The translations under genes were made by a program, and so were the position numbers. Below are positions 36,250-44,665 of a DNA stretch of 64,000 nt, piece by piece. The first letter of the stretch is position 1. Every line of letters begins with the position of its first letter. The notes beneath the pieces were generated by a model. The model saw only the letters and a program-made list of their open reading frames with translations. It was not told the DNA's origin and ran no database searches. The stretch comes from DASWOJ01 sp964242415 (lineage in GTDB: Bacteria > Pseudomonadota > Alphaproteobacteria > Acetobacterales > Acetobacteraceae): assembly GCA_964242415.1 (NCBI GenBank), contig CAXTAT010000001.1:186001-250000 (forward strand). The letters run 5' to 3'.

Positions 36250-36659
36250 CCCCGCGGCGGTGCCTGACGCGGCTTGTTCTCGAACGCCAGCGGTTCCGGC
36301 GCCATGCGCTGCACCACCTGCAGCAGCGCCGCCTTGGCCGAGAAGTCCAGCCTGCGATAGGCGCGCAGCAGCACTTCCTCATCACCTGCCAACAGCCCCA
36401 GGCTGCCCTGCTCGTCGGTCACCAACTCGTCCGGCACCGGGGTATCGGGGTCCAGCCCGACAAGGTAGCTGACCGAGGTCGCCAGGGCCTCCGCCAGCCG
36501 CACCAGGCGCGGGCCGCGCGGCGGTGGGCCGCCACCCTGCAGCTTCACCAGGAAGTCCGCCGGCAGCCCGGCCGTGCGGGCCACCTCCTCCGGCGTCAGG
36601 CCCAGCCGGTCAAGCCGGCCCTGCACACGCTCGGCGAACTCTGCCGGCCCCTCCCCCAT
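36246..36659 (-). CDS. XRE-type helix-turn-helix protein
   Basis: 137 residues. The first 75 form a Cro/C1-like helix-turn-helix: FAERVQGRLDRLGLTPEEVARTAGLPADFLVKLQGGGPPPRGPRLVRLAEALATSVSYLVGLDPD. The rest (LAGDEEVLLRAYRRLDFSAKAALLQVVQRMA) is helical. Probably a small DNA-binding regulator; its targets are unknown. It follows the thioesterase gene on the same strand by 13 bases. Confidence 0.82.
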   Translation of the reverse strand: MGEGPAEFAERVQGRLDRLGLTPEEVARTAGLPADFLVKLQGGGPPPRGPRLVRLAEALATSVSYLVGLDPDTPVPDELVTDEQGSLGLLAGDEEVLLRAYRRLDFSAKAALLQVVQRMAPEPLAFENKPRQAPPRG

Positions 36660-36672
36660 TAGCGGGCCAGCA

Positions 36673-37110
36673 TCAGGTCAGGTCCGGCGGAGGCCCGCGC
36701 CAGTCCAGGATCTTCCACACGCCGTCCGCCATCGCCACGCCCTTCGCGCCCACCCGCATCACCCCGCGCAGGAACACCAGGCTGCGCGTCGTTCGCACCA
36801 CCTCGGCCTCGACGACCGCGAACTCCCCGAGTTGCACCGCGCCCAGGAACTGCACATTGAGCTGCACCGTGGCGCAGGGCCGGCCGCCGCCGGCCTCCCA
36901 CGCCGCGTTGCCCAGCGCCACATCGAAGGCAGTGGCCAGCATGCCGCCGTGCACCACGCCGCGCTTGTTGCCGTGCCGTCCGTCGGCGACGAAGCCGCAC
37001 TGCGCGGTGCCGCCGCCCGGAGGCATGTAGAAGGGTCCGACATGGCTGCCGAATGCCTTGGTCGGGTACAGCACCCATCCTTCCGGCGCCGCTCCACGAT
37101 CCGTTGCCAT
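36673..37110 (-). CDS. PaaI-type hotdog thioesterase
   Basis: 145 residues. The hotdog motif NKRGVVHGGMLATAFDVALGNAAW and RPCATVQLNVQFLGAVQLGEF place it in the PaaI/4HBT family, hydrolysing acyl- or aryl-CoA thioesters. ATG at 37110, five bases after the stop of the upstream alpha/beta hydrolase gene. The three minus-strand genes hydrolase-thioesterase-HTH form a likely operon. Confidence 0.87.
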   Translation of the reverse strand: MATDRGAAPEGWVLYPTKAFGSHVGPFYMPPGGGTAQCGFVADGRHGNKRGVVHGGMLATAFDVALGNAAWEAGGGRPCATVQLNVQFLGAVQLGEFAVVEAEVVRTTRSLVFLRGVMRVGAKGVAMADGVWKILDWRGPPPDLT

Positions 37111-37115
37111 GCCGG

Positions 37116-37832
37116 TCAAATCCTGCTCACCCAATCCTCGATCACCTGCGCCAGCGGCCCCGGCGCGTCCAGCGGGATCATGTGCCGGCTGCCGGGCAGG
37201 ATCGTCAGCGTCGCGCCGGGGATGCGCGCCACCACCTCCTGCCGCAGCAGCGGTGGCGGGATATTGGCGTCGTCGGTCGCGGCCACCACCAGCACCGGGA
37301 TGTCGATGGCGGCCGCCGACTCCGCGATATCCTCGCGCGACCCGCGCTCGATCCACCACCGCCAGGCGCCATGCGACGTGCGGAGGCTATCCTCGATGAG
37401 GCGTTGCATCACCGCGGGATCATCATGGCGTGCGCTGATCTCCCGGGCGGTGTGGGCCGCGGCAGCCGGATCATGGAAGCCGGACAGCATGGCGGCACGG
37501 TCCGGGATCGGCTCCGGCGTCGGCGGGCTGGGTGCGACCAGCACCAGGCCGGCCAGCCCCGCCGGTCGCCGGGATGCAAGCAGGGTTGCAATCTTGCCGC
37601 CCATGGAGTGCCCAATCAGCACGAACCGGCCCAGCGGCACCGCAAGGGCCGCCGCCTCGTCCGCCCAGTCCGCCAGGGTGGCACCGGGGTCCGGAGGCGG
37701 GGCCGCGCCGAAGCCGCATAGGTCGGGGGTGATGCAATGGTGGCCGGGCAGGTGCTGCACAGTGGGCGCCCAGGCAAGGCCGGACCCGGCGAACATATGC
37801 AGGAACAGCAGGGCAGGCGGGGCTGTGCTCAC
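37116..37832 (-). CDS. Alpha/beta hydrolase
   Basis: 238 residues. Nucleophile elbow FVLIGHSMGGKIATLLA (Ser), acid region VLVVAATDDANIPPPL (Asp) and histidine in LPGSRHMIPLDAPGPLAQVIEDWV. N-terminal LLFLHMFAGSGLAWAPTVQHL carries the oxyanion-hole HxFxGS motif. The substrate is unknown. GTG start without a strong ribosome-binding site. Upstream lie repeat copy 8 and no other gene for 200 bases. Confidence 0.88.
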   Translation of the reverse strand: MSTAPPALLFLHMFAGSGLAWAPTVQHLPGHHCITPDLCGFGAAPPPDPGATLADWADEAAALAVPLGRFVLIGHSMGGKIATLLASRRPAGLAGLVLVAPSPPTPEPIPDRAAMLSGFHDPAAAAHTAREISARHDDPAVMQRLIEDSLRTSHGAWRWWIERGSREDIAESAAAIDIPVLVVAATDDANIPPPLLRQEVVARIPGATLTILPGSRHMIPLDAPGPLAQVIEDWVSRI

Positions 37833-37890
37833 TTAGATCGTACGCGCTCCTGCGCTCAATGAATGTACCACCCGGGCGGGAAACACTGCC

Positions 37891-38036
37891 TGCTCCCTCT
37901 CCCTCCGGGAGAGGGGTGGGGTGAGGGAAGCGGCAAGGGCCGAACCACCCCATCAAGAGCAGAGCTTGTCCCCAAGCCGGCAAGCTGGGCTCCTGCCGCG
38001 TCCCTCACCCCAGCCCTCTCCAGGAGGAGGAAGAAG
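37891..38036. repeat. REPIN-like element, copy 8
   Basis: Paired arms; the right arm is degenerate (ctctccaggaggaggaag). It ends just before the stop codon of the DUF1330 gene at 38042. Confidence 0.8.
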
Positions 38037-38041
38037 GCGGC

Positions 38042-38338
38042 TCAGCCAGGCAGCAGCCCTTCAACCAGCAACACGTCCGACGCAGCACTCGCCAGCCGAA
38101 GCTGCAAGACCGGCGCATAATCGGCGCTGTGGTAGAACCCCCGCGCCGCCTCCATCGACGGGAACTCCACGATCACCAGGCGTCCCGGCGGCGAGTCGCC
38201 CTCCAGGGTCTCCAACGCCCCGCCACGGACGATGTACCGTCCGCCATGCGCGGCAATCACCGGCGTGACCCGGTCCCGGTAATTCGCAAACCCGGCTTCG
38301 TCATGCACAGCAAGCCGCGCCACCAAATAGGCCGTCAC
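38042..38338 (-). CDS. DUF1330 protein
   Basis: 98 residues, the usual DUF1330 length and pattern: AYLVARLAVHDEAGFANYRDRVTPVIAAHGGRYIVRGGALETLEGDSPPGRLVIVEFPSMEAARGFYHSADYAPVLQLRLASAASDVLLVEG. A dimeric ferredoxin-like alpha+beta barrel of unknown function. GTG start, four bases after the TerB-like gene stop, so translationally coupled. Confidence 0.9.
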   Translation of the reverse strand: MTAYLVARLAVHDEAGFANYRDRVTPVIAAHGGRYIVRGGALETLEGDSPPGRLVIVEFPSMEAARGFYHSADYAPVLQLRLASAASDVLLVEGLLPG

Positions 38339-38342
38339 CCCG

Positions 38343-38774
38343 TCAAGCCGCCCGCTCGATCCGCTGGTGCCGCGCGCGGGCCGCCCGCTCGATGGCGGCG
38401 GCGACCAGGGGGTCCATCCGCAGCTCCGCCATCACCAGCTCCAGCATCCGCAGCATCGGCTGCGACGCGCGGCGGTCGGCGGCCACCACGTCGCACGCCA
38501 GGGCGTAGGCGGTCTCCCGCAGGCGCGGCTCCAGGGCGTCACGGATCATCTGGCCCGCGTGCTCCAGGCCCTCGTCCTCCTCCAGCAGGCCCACGGCTGC
38601 CTCGGACGCGACCTCCAGCCGTTCGCTGCTGAAGTCCTGAAACGCCGGCAAGGTCTGCACCAGGCCGGACATCACGCCGATTTCCCGGTCGGTGATTCCG
38701 CCATCGGCGGCGGCGACCAGCACCATGGTGCATACCAGCGCCTCTTGCGGATCAAGTCCTGTCCTGGCCAGCAT
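38343..38774 (-). CDS. TerB-like tellurite-resistance family protein
   Basis: 143 residues. All-helical TerB fold: DPQEALVCTMVLVAAADGGITDREIGVMSGLVQTLPAF...ALACDVVAADRRASQPMLRMLELVMAELRMDP, with the paired acidic loops (AADGGITDREI and AADRRASQPML) typical of the family. The ATG at 38774 has AAGGGA seven bases upstream; two in-frame ATGs lie further up. It lies between the helicase and DUF1330 genes. Tellurite resistance itself is not implied. Confidence 0.82.
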   Translation of the reverse strand: MLARTGLDPQEALVCTMVLVAAADGGITDREIGVMSGLVQTLPAFQDFSSERLEVASEAAVGLLEEDEGLEHAGQMIRDALEPRLRETAYALACDVVAADRRASQPMLRMLELVMAELRMDPLVAAAIERAARARHQRIERAA

Positions 38775-38832
38775 CCCTGTTTCCCTTACCATCCTGCGCT
38801 GCACCATCCGGGAAACCCGTGATCCCGGCAAG

Positions 38833-41694
38833 TTACGCCTGGGTGATGGAGGATGGGGTGACGGATGACGGGGCGACGGAGGGCGGAGCAATGGAGGCCA
38901 GCGTGATGGGCGCGTGCGCCAGGAAGTCCCGGGTTTCCGCCACCGCCTCCGCCAGCCCGACCCGGCGCACCACCACGCCAGCCGGGAACGCCGACAGCAG
39001 CCGGCTCGGCGTACGGCGGTCCAGCAGCACGAACACGCCGCGGTCGGTGGCGGACCGCACCAGCCGCCCGAACGCCTGGCGCAGCCGCAGCCGGGCCTTG
39101 CTGTCGTCGTAGCCCTTGGGGTCGCCGCCGGACAGGTGCACCCGGCGCTCGCGGTGCAGGATATCCGGGCGCGGCCAGGGCACGCGCTCGAACACCACCA
39201 GCCGAAGCGCGCGGCCGGGCACATCGACGCCGTCGCGCATGGCGTCGGTGCCGAGCAGGCACGAATCCAACTCGGTCCGGAACACGTCCACCAGGGTGGC
39301 ATTGTCCATGGCGTCCACATGCTGCGCCAGCAGTTGGATGCCAGCGGCCTCCAGCTCCGGCGCGATGCGCTCGTGCACCGCGCGCAGCCGGGCGATGGCG
39401 GTGAACAAGCCCAGGCCGCCGCCGCCCGACGCCTGGAACAGCGCGCGGTAGGCCGCCGCCAGCGCCCCCAGGTCGCCCGGCGCAACATCCGTCACAACGT
39501 AGGCCCGGGTCTGCTGCGCATAGTCGAATGGGCTGGCGACCGACACGCGCAACGCGGGCGACGGCAGGTGCTCGGCGCCGACCCGCGCCTCGGCGGACAG
39601 CCAGGCGGCCTCGGTATCAGCCTCCCCGGTGTCGCGCAGCGTGGCGGAGGTGATCAGCACGCCATGCGCCGGGGCGGCCAGGCTGGCGGCGAACGGGACC
39701 GTGGGGTCCAGCCAGTGCCGGTGCAGGCCCACGTCGCGGTCGCCGACGTCTCGACGGTCCAGGTGCAGGGTGTGGACGTGCAGCGGCCGGGCGCCGGGTT
39801 CGGGCGGCGGAGCGGCGACCGCATCCAGCATGGCCATCCAGGCCTGCAGCCGGTCGATGGCCCGGCGCTTCACCGACCGCCGTGTCGCCTCGATGCGGTT
39901 GCGCTGGGCAGGGTCCATGTCCTCCGACTCCGCCTCGACCTTGGCGCCCAGCCGGTCCAGCAGGGTCTGCAACGGCTCGGCGGTGCGGTGCAGGGCGCGG
40001 CGAAGCTGCGCGGCGGCGTCCGGCAGCCCGGCGGAGACCGGGTACAGGTCGCACTCGCTGGCACCGCGATACCCGCCCTCGCGGCCATCGGCGGCGGCGC
40101 CCTCCGCCGCGCGGGCCAGCACTTGCAGCCGGGCCAGGCGCAGGAACGCCTCGGCCGGCGTCGCGTCCGTGCCGCCATCGGCCAGCCGCAGCGCCCAGCC
40201 GGTGGCGGGCAGCGCGCGGGCCGCCTGCAGCGCGGCATCTAGCGGCGGTTCCAGCTCGGGGTCGCCGGCCACCAGGTCCTCCAGCCGCTTCCGCAGCCCG
40301 CGGGCGCGGGACCGGCTGCCCTCCGCCCCCAGGAGCCAGCGGCGCAGCTCCGCCCCTTCCACCCCGGACAACGCGGCAGAGAACGCGCCATCGGCGGCGT
40401 CGAACACATGATGGCCCTCGTCGAACACATACCGGCTGGGCACGCTGTCGTCGTCGATGCCGCCCCAGGCCGCTTGCGCCATCACCAGCGCGTGGTTCGC
40501 CACCACCAGCTCGGCCCCGCGCGCCCGGCGGATGGTGTGCTCCACGAAGCAGGTACGGTAGTGCGGGCAGGCGCCATGGATGCACTCGCCCCGGCGGTCG
40601 GCGATGGCCGGCAGCAGGCCGGGGCCGAACAGCTCGGGGAACCAGCCCGGCAGGTCGCCGCCCTGGATATCGCCGTCCGACGTCGCCAAGGCCCAGCGCG
40701 ACACCAGCCCCAACGCCACCAGCCCGCCCGCGCTGACGGCGGCGGAGTTCACGTGCTCCTCCATGTTCAGCAGGCACAGGTAGTTCTCGCGGCCCTTGCG
40801 GATCACCACGCGGCGGCGGCGCTCGGCGGGGTCGGGGAACAGGCGGGACAGCTCGATGTCGATCTGGCGCTGCAGGTGGCGGGTGTAGGTGCTGACCCAA
40901 ACGCTGCCGCCGTTGCGCTCGGCCCACAGGCTGGCCGGGGCGACGTAGGCGAGGGTCTTCCCCGTGCCGGTGCCGGCCTCGGCCAGCACGACCTGCGGAT
41001 CGCCGGGGGCGGCGCGCGGCAGGAAGGCGTGCGTGGCGGCGCTGGCGTAGTCGGCTTGGCCGGGCCGCTGCTCCGCGTCGGGGCCGAGCATCCGGGCCAG
41101 CCGGGTCCGCGCCTCCGCGGCCTCGACGGGCAGGCACCCGGGGGCTGGGGGCGGCGCCTGGTCCTCCCACTCCGGCAGGCGCCGCCACACCTTGAGGGCG
41201 TCGGCGGCGGGCTTGGCCTTGGGCTGGCCGAGGGCCGCCATCACCAGGCGCGCCCACGGCCACCCCGCCTGGCCCATGCGCGCCGCCAGCCCGGCGGCGT
41301 CCTTGTTCAGCGCCAGGTCCCGCGCGCGTTCCAGGTGGCGCAGCAGGGCGGCGGCGATGTCCGGCAGCAGCGCCACCGCGTCCTCCGCCGTGCCGGGCGG
41401 ATCGAGGTCCAGCGCCAGGGCCAGGCCGCGCGGCGTCGGCGCCACCGGGCGGGCGGGCATGGCGAAAGCGAACAGCTCCAGCAGATCCAGCGCCGGCATC
41501 GGGCGCAGGCCCAGGCGGCGCAGGGTGGCGGGGGCATGGACCAGCAGCGGCGGCGGGCCGTCCCGCAGCAGGTGCGCCGCTTCCTCCGCCGGCAAGGCCA
41601 GCAGTTCGCCATCCATCGTCAGCACGGCGGCGCGGCCATGCCCGGCGACCACGGCGGGCGCGTCGGGGATCAGCAGGGAGGAGGATGCAGCCAT
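38833..41694 (-). CDS. DinG/XPD-like ATP-dependent DNA helicase with Fe-S cluster
   Basis: 953 residues of superfamily 2. Walker A VLAEAGTGTGKTLAYV, DEAH-box variant FDEGHHVFDA, motif III LITSATL, motif VI RQAFGRLVRSATDRG. Four cysteines around YLCLLNMEEHV and CIHGACPHYRTCF match the XPD/DinG 4Fe-4S domain. The first ~200 residues are a variable accessory domain. It unwinds damaged or structured DNA 5'-3'. The C-terminal 20 residues (IAPPSVAPSSVTPSSIT) come from a short repetitive DNA tract. ATG at 41694 chosen; a TTG 13 codons upstream is possible. Same strand and close to TerB. Confidence 0.88.
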   Translation of the reverse strand: MAASSSLLIPDAPAVVAGHGRAAVLTMDGELLALPAEEAAHLLRDGPPPLLVHAPATLRRLGLRPMPALDLLELFAFAMPARPVAPTPRGLALALDLDPPGTAEDAVALLPDIAAALLRHLERARDLALNKDAAGLAARMGQAGWPWARLVMAALGQPKAKPAADALKVWRRLPEWEDQAPPPAPGCLPVEAAEARTRLARMLGPDAEQRPGQADYASAATHAFLPRAAPGDPQVVLAEAGTGTGKTLAYVAPASLWAERNGGSVWVSTYTRHLQRQIDIELSRLFPDPAERRRRVVIRKGRENYLCLLNMEEHVNSAAVSAGGLVALGLVSRWALATSDGDIQGGDLPGWFPELFGPGLLPAIADRRGECIHGACPHYRTCFVEHTIRRARGAELVVANHALVMAQAAWGGIDDDSVPSRYVFDEGHHVFDAADGAFSAALSGVEGAELRRWLLGAEGSRSRARGLRKRLEDLVAGDPELEPPLDAALQAARALPATGWALRLADGGTDATPAEAFLRLARLQVLARAAEGAAADGREGGYRGASECDLYPVSAGLPDAAAQLRRALHRTAEPLQTLLDRLGAKVEAESEDMDPAQRNRIEATRRSVKRRAIDRLQAWMAMLDAVAAPPPEPGARPLHVHTLHLDRRDVGDRDVGLHRHWLDPTVPFAASLAAPAHGVLITSATLRDTGEADTEAAWLSAEARVGAEHLPSPALRVSVASPFDYAQQTRAYVVTDVAPGDLGALAAAYRALFQASGGGGLGLFTAIARLRAVHERIAPELEAAGIQLLAQHVDAMDNATLVDVFRTELDSCLLGTDAMRDGVDVPGRALRLVVFERVPWPRPDILHRERRVHLSGGDPKGYDDSKARLRLRQAFGRLVRSATDRGVFVLLDRRTPSRLLSAFPAGVVVRRVGLAEAVAETRDFLAHAPITLASIAPPSVAPSSVTPSSITQA

Positions 41695-41739
41695 CAAGCT
41701 GCTTATGTATGGCGGCAGCGCACGCCGCGGCAATGCGCC

Positions 41740-41896
41740 TTCTCCCTCTCCCCCTTCGGGAGAGGGCTGGGGTGAGGGAGCCTTCGGTGCAGCATGACAG
41801 CGCGATGGTGCTGTTGGACCGAGGCCCCACCCCGGTGAGGACTGCGCCGCAAGACCCCCTCACCCCAGCCCTCTCCCGAAGTGGGAGAGGGAGTCA
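41740..41896. repeat. REPIN-like element, copy 9
   Basis: Paired arms between rmuC and the helicase gene, both on the minus strand. It lies 14 bases beyond the rmuC stop. Confidence 0.85.
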
Positions 41897-41910
41897 GGGC
41901 AGCCCCTGCA

Positions 41911-43158
41911 TCACGTGCGATCATCGTGCCCGGAAGGAGGGCAAGAGGGCTTCTCCAGGCTGGCATCCGCATCCACCCCCTCCACCTCCCGCAGGTGGCG
42001 GCCGACGGCGCGGGTGCGGGTGCGGGCGTCGTCGATGGTGTTGCTGAAGGCGCCGGCCTGCTTGGCGAGCCGCTCCAGCACCAGGTCCATCTTGGCCATC
42101 TCGGTCTTCGTCGTGCCCAACAGGCGCTGGATCTCATCGGCCTTCTGCTCCAGGGACAGCGTCAGGATGCCCAACTGGATCGTCCGCAGCAGCGCGGGCG
42201 CCAGGCTGGGGCCGATCAGCAGCACGCGGTGCTCGCGGTTCAGGGCCTCGATCAGGCCGGGCATGCGGGCAGCCTCGACATACAGCCCATCGGTCGGCAG
42301 GTACATGATTGCGAAATCGACCGTGACGGGCGGGTTGATATACTTGCCGCCGATCTTCTTGGCCTCGCCGCGCAGCCGCAGCTCAAGGCCGCGCCGGGCG
42401 GTGCGTTCGCCCTCGGCATCCCCGGCCTCGGCGGCCAGCAGCAAGCGGTCGAAGTCCTCGGCCGGGAACTTGGCGTCGATGGCGAGCAAGGGGCGCCGAT
42501 CGCCCTTCATCGGCATGACGACGGCAAACTCCACCACGTCGTCGCTGTCCTCGCGCAGCTTCCGGTTCAGGTGGTAGGCGCCGGCCGGCAGCACGTCGTC
42601 CAGCAGCGCGCGCAAGTGCATCTCGCCCCAGCCGCCACGGGTCTTCACGTTGGAGAAGATGCGCTTCAGGTCGCCGATCTGCGCCGTCACGGCCTGCACG
42701 TCGCCGACCGCCTTCTGCACCTGGGCGAACTGGTCCACCACACGCTGGAAGCTGCCCTGCACACTGCGTTCCACCGCCTGGTGCAGGCCCTCGCTGACGC
42801 TGCGTTGGATGTCGGCCAGGCGCTGGGCGGACTGCTCGCCCATCTCGCGCAGCTTCTGCTCCAGCAGCGCCCGGGCGTCGCCCTGGTCGCGGGCGATGCT
42901 GGTGGACAGGGTGCCCAGCGTGGCCTGCAACTCCAGCCGGGATTGCTCGGCGCGGACCGACAGCGCGCGTTCTGCGTCGGCCAGCCGCGCCCGGGTCGCC
43001 TCTGCCTCCGCCCGCTGGCCCAGGGCGCCCTGCTCGGCCAGCAAGCGCAGGTGCTGCACGGCATCCCCGCCCGGCGGACGGCGGAGCAGCAGGACCAGGA
43101 CCATGGCGCAGAGCACGGCCAGCAGGAAGCAAGCGAGCAGCAGCAGCGAATCGGACAT
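41911..43158 (-). CDS. rmuC: DNA recombination protein RmuC
   Basis: 415 residues. An N-terminal membrane helix (SLLLLACFLLAVLCAMVLVLLL), a long coiled coil (~40-160), then the RmuC nuclease-like domain: KTRGGWGEMHLRALLDDVL, VVEFAVVMPMKGDRRPLLAIDAKFPAEDFDRLL, VDFAIMYLPTDGLYVEA, REHRVLLIGPSLAPALLRTIQLG. RmuC limits inversion at short inverted repeats in E. coli, which is notable beside so many inverted repeats. A weakly conserved tail ends the protein. Confidence 0.93.
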   Translation of the reverse strand: MSDSLLLLACFLLAVLCAMVLVLLLRRPPGGDAVQHLRLLAEQGALGQRAEAEATRARLADAERALSVRAEQSRLELQATLGTLSTSIARDQGDARALLEQKLREMGEQSAQRLADIQRSVSEGLHQAVERSVQGSFQRVVDQFAQVQKAVGDVQAVTAQIGDLKRIFSNVKTRGGWGEMHLRALLDDVLPAGAYHLNRKLREDSDDVVEFAVVMPMKGDRRPLLAIDAKFPAEDFDRLLLAAEAGDAEGERTARRGLELRLRGEAKKIGGKYINPPVTVDFAIMYLPTDGLYVEAARMPGLIEALNREHRVLLIGPSLAPALLRTIQLGILTLSLEQKADEIQRLLGTTKTEMAKMDLVLERLAKQAGAFSNTIDDARTRTRAVGRHLREVEGVDADASLEKPSCPPSGHDDRT

Positions 43159-43197
43159 GGTTGCAGCTTACGCTGTATCACCTGCGCCTTGAGGGGG

Positions 43198-43217
43198 GGC
43201 CGCCGTGCAGGGCGGCC
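43198..43217. terminator. GC hairpin between the endonuclease III-like gene and rmuC
   Basis: A perfect 7-bp stem (GGCCGCC/GGCGGCC) about 40 bases upstream of rmuC. There is no U-tract; it could instead be part of the rmuC leader. The rest of the 210-base gap holds nothing I recognise. Confidence 0.3.
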
Positions 43218-43368
43218 AACGCCGGCCAAACACCGGGTCTCGGCCTAATCCACGGTCGCAAGTGGCTGGGCCGCCATCCGCCAGCACACGGCCCATATCG
43301 GCGTCCAGGCGGTGCGCGGCGGCACCCGCCTCACGACGGCCAACAACCTTCCCCCGCCGTCACGGCCC

Positions 43369-44100
43369 TCACGTATGCACATGCGGCGCAGCGGCTGGCG
43401 GCGGCAAGGCCCGTAGCTCCGGATGCATCGCCTGCCCGGCCGGGCACAGGTCCAGCAACTGGCAGCGTTCGCAGGCGGGGTTGCGATAGAAGCAACAGCG
43501 CTGGCCGTGCAGCATCAGCACTTCATGGTTGTCGTAAACCTTCTGAGCGTCCCAGTCCGGCGGCAGTTGCGCGGCCAGCACGCGGTGCGACGGCCCCACC
43601 GCCAGGTCCGCCGGGATCAGCCCCGTCCGCGCCGCCACCCGATGATGATGGCTGTCCACCGGCAGCGCAGCCCGGCGCAGCACGCTGAAGCTGAGCACGG
43701 CGGCGCTGGTTTTCGGCCCCACGCCGGGCAGGCGCTCCAGCCAGGCACGGGCCTCCTCCACCGGCAGGTCCGCCAAGAAGTCGAGCGACAGCGCCCCGCG
43801 CTCGGCCTGTATGGCGCGCAGGATCGACTGAATGCGCGGCGCCTTCTGCTCCGGCCAGGTCACGCGGTGGATCGCCGCCTGCACGTCTGCCACCGGTGCG
43901 GCGGCGGCGGCGGCCCAATCGGGATAACGCTCCCGCAGTGCCTTGAAGGCCGCCCCGCTGTCGGCATTGCGGGTGCGGTGGGACAGCAGGGAGCTGACCA
44001 GCTCGCTCAGCGGATCAAGCGCATGAAAATAGGCGATGGGGCAGCCATACAGCGCGCACAGCCTGCGGTGGATTTCGAGCGCCTTGGCATTCATGTCCAT
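43369..44100 (-). CDS. Endonuclease III-like HhH-GPD DNA glycosylase
   Basis: 243 residues. Helix-hairpin-helix LERLPGVGPKTSAAVLSFSV with the catalytic Lys, and catalytic Asp in LPVDSHHHRVAARTG. C-terminal 4Fe-4S ligands in C-FYRNPA-C-ER-C-QLLDL-C (C-x6-C-x2-C-x5-C). The N-terminal SSLLSHRTRNADSGAAFKAL matches Nth. It excises oxidised pyrimidines in base-excision repair. Whether it is the cell's main Nth or a paralogue is unclear, because VDSHHHRV differs from the usual VDTHVxRV. Confidence 0.87.
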   Translation of the reverse strand: MDMNAKALEIHRRLCALYGCPIAYFHALDPLSELVSSLLSHRTRNADSGAAFKALRERYPDWAAAAAAPVADVQAAIHRVTWPEQKAPRIQSILRAIQAERGALSLDFLADLPVEEARAWLERLPGVGPKTSAAVLSFSVLRRAALPVDSHHHRVAARTGLIPADLAVGPSHRVLAAQLPPDWDAQKVYDNHEVLMLHGQRCCFYRNPACERCQLLDLCPAGQAMHPELRALPPPAAAPHVHT

Positions 44101-44177
44101 TCGCCCGCAACGCCGAAATCCAGCATGGGTTCAGGGCGGGCTCCAAGCGAACCGCTGCAAGCGGGGTAGGCTGCCCC

Positions 44178-44558
44178 CTAGGCGGGGCGGTAGCCGACCT
44201 CGTTGCAGGTCGTCTCGACCGCGCCCGCACGTCCGCCCATCGCCTTGCGCCAGTGCCGCGCGTCGAAGTTGCGGGTCTCATGCACCTTGTTGGCCTGGGC
44301 GCTGGCGCGGAACTCCGCCCATTCCAGGTCGTCGGGCAGGCTCGGGTCGGGCACATCGGCCAAGGTGGTCTGCGCCGGGTCCTGCGCGATCCACATCTGC
44401 CGCACGCGCTCCAGCATGTCGTCGATGGTATGGAGGGCGTCGTTCAGGCCGGGCTGCGGGGTATAGGCGGCAGCCCAAGGGTCCCAAACCTCGAACTCGA
44501 ACCGGGCGGTTCCGTCCGCTGCGTCGTGGCGGATGATGCGGAGGGCAGGGCGGCTCAT
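44178..44558 (-). CDS. Hypothetical protein
   Basis: 126 residues, with no membrane segment or signal peptide: an N-terminal strand-rich part (RPALRIIRHDAADGTARFEFEVWDPWAAAY), a helical middle (ALHTIDDMLERVRQMWIAQDP) and a charged end (LEWAEFRASAQANKVHETRNFDARHWRKAM). I do not recognise a family. The ATG at 44558 has AGGA seven bases upstream; a TTG six codons earlier is in frame. It is divergent from the flavoprotein gene. Confidence 0.65.
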   Translation of the reverse strand: MSRPALRIIRHDAADGTARFEFEVWDPWAAAYTPQPGLNDALHTIDDMLERVRQMWIAQDPAQTTLADVPDPSLPDDLEWAEFRASAQANKVHETRNFDARHWRKAMGGRAGAVETTCNEVGYRPA

Positions 44559-44665
44559 AGGGTGGTCCTGACTCAAGATGCCCTGTTATATCGACAGGGC
44601 TGGGCCGGGGTGCAACTGGAAATGCCGATCTTGCAGCATGGAGCGAGGCGGGACAGCATTGCGCC

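Noticed and set aside
43159..43368. Possible small gene between rmuC and the glycosylase gene
   Set aside because: Frames present are Arg/Pro-rich without a start signal; only a GC hairpin is evident.
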